DNA from: a virus
Length of the DNA: 40,209 nucleotides
Virus record (IMG/VR): IMGVR_UViG_3300020147_000019
Coordinates: 1 to 40,209 of that record
Reading direction: 5' to 3' (one strand)
Shown here: positions 39,499 through 40,209 of the stretch, one piece after another
Layout: each line of letters opens with the position of its first letter
Position numbering within the stretch: position 1 is the stretch's first letter
Notes under the pieces: generated by a model
What the model saw: the letters and a program-made list of their open reading frames with translations, nothing else
What the model was told of the DNA's origin: nothing
Database searches by the model: none
Program-made: the position numbers and the translations under genes

Positions 39499-40173
39499 AT
39501 GAAAATACTTAATCTATATAGCGGCATCGGAGGAAACAGGAAGCTATGGAAGGACGTAGAGGTAACGGCTGTTGAGTACAATGAAGAAATAGCAGCCATC
39601 TACCAGGAATACTTCCCCGGTGACAAGGTGGTGGTAGGTGATGCTCATGAATACCTTTTAAAGCACTATAAGGAGTTTGACTTTATATGGAGCTCGCCGC
39701 CCTGTCAAACACATTCAAGAACTAATTATTTTCTAAACGCTCAGGGTACTGTGCGCTACCCTGATATGAAGCTGTGGCAGGAAATTCTATTTCTTAGTGA
39801 ATTTTCCAAAGGAAAGTATGTAGTTGAAAATGTTATCTCTTATTATCCTCCCCTGATCCAGCCACAAGTGATTGCACGGCATTATTTCTGGTCAAATTTC
39901 AAAATCGTTCCACCGGCTTTTAAGATAGAAACTCATGTAGGTAGGATGTGTGGGAAGAAGGAGGATTTGGGGGTAACACAATTTGAACTACGCAAAGACA
40001 GGCAAAAAGGGCTTGGCTTTGACCTGACCCGGTTTGATGCCAAGGATAAAGATCAGATGCTTAGGAACTGTGTTCACCCTGAACTCGGTCTTTACATCCT
40101 GGAACAGGCGCAGGGTATCATAAGGCAGGAGAAAACAAACCAGCTTGGATTATTTAACCATGATGCCGCATAG
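39499..40173 (+). CDS. DNA cytosine-5 methyltransferase-like protein (orphan)
   Basis: A 224-residue protein with DNMT-type motifs: motif I LNLYSGIGGNRK (4-15), the acidic GDAHEYL (47-53), motif IV SSPPCQTHSR with catalytic Cys69 and the VVENVISYY motif VI (108-116). It is shorter than typical C5 methylases and lacks a clear target-recognition domain. No restriction endonuclease is adjacent. It may protect phage DNA or modify host regulation; specificity cannot be read. Confidence 0.82.
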   Translation: MKILNLYSGIGGNRKLWKDVEVTAVEYNEEIAAIYQEYFPGDKVVVGDAHEYLLKHYKEFDFIWSSPPCQTHSRTNYFLNAQGTVRYPDMKLWQEILFLSEFSKGKYVVENVISYYPPLIQPQVIARHYFWSNFKIVPPAFKIETHVGRMCGKKEDLGVTQFELRKDRQKGLGFDLTRFDAKDKDQMLRNCVHPELGLYILEQAQGIIRQEKTNQLGLFNHDAA

Positions 40174-40209
40174 CCTTCCCCCTGAAAAGTTTTTTTTGGC
40201 GAATCAATC

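Noticed and set aside
1-40209. Diversity-generating retroelement or toxin-antitoxin pair in tail or accessory region
   Set aside because: No reverse transcriptase, template repeat pair or recognisable toxin domain was found.

Overview
The window reads as most or all of a temperate siphovirus (or a near-complete prophage) of a Bacteroidota host. The support is a long-tailed HK97-type virion module, an integrase, a CI/Cro-like switch and a lysis cassette. The Bacteroidota assignment rests on signal peptides ending in ...AQ, a TTTG/TAnnTTTG-type promoter and the integrase subfamily. No host housekeeping gene, tRNA or rRNA was seen. Gene order fits one circular genome of about 40 kb, with early genes at the right edge running into the terminase genes at the left edge; this is an inference.

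Layout. (1) 12-645: three tiny overlapping genes, including a DUF1508-like and a LuxR-type HTH protein. (2) 681-9170: DNA packaging and head, namely terminase small and large subunits, portal, head morphogenesis protein, protease, HK97 capsid protein and connector/closure/tail-completion proteins. (3) 9181-14598: tail, namely tail tube, tail assembly chaperones joined by a -1 frameshift on nine A residues, tape measure and tail hub. (4) 14595-22396: tail tip and host interaction. Three consecutive genes here have N-terminal signal-peptide-like sequences, one a 1114-aa beta-helix fibre and one a 957-aa alpha/beta-hydrolase + PKD + beta-helix protein. (5) 22453-24309: lysis, with membrane proteins, a lipoprotein with a C-terminal TM segment (unimolecular-spanin architecture) and a CHAP-like endolysin, closed by a strong terminator.

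(6) 24762-26193: an attP-like region with paired direct repeats, then a tyrosine integrase. (7) 26208-28332, minus strand: a head-protein fragment, two exported proteins likely expressed in the lysogen, and the repressor. (8) 28333-28448: divergent operator/promoter region. (9) 28449-40173: early region with a Cro-like protein, a string of micro-membrane proteins, a structured stretch bounded by two terminators, RecT, a NinB-like protein, an HNH protein, a replication initiator with iterons inside the gene, then a mosaic accessory block carrying a dispersed boundary repeat and DQQ linkers, ending in an orphan cytosine methyltransferase-like gene.

Working model: the repressor holds the rightward promoter. 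On induction the Cro-like gene and early genes are transcribed, replication starts from iterons inside the initiator gene, late transcription runs through packaging, head, tail and lysis to the terminator at 24344-24370, and the integrase recombines the adjacent attP.
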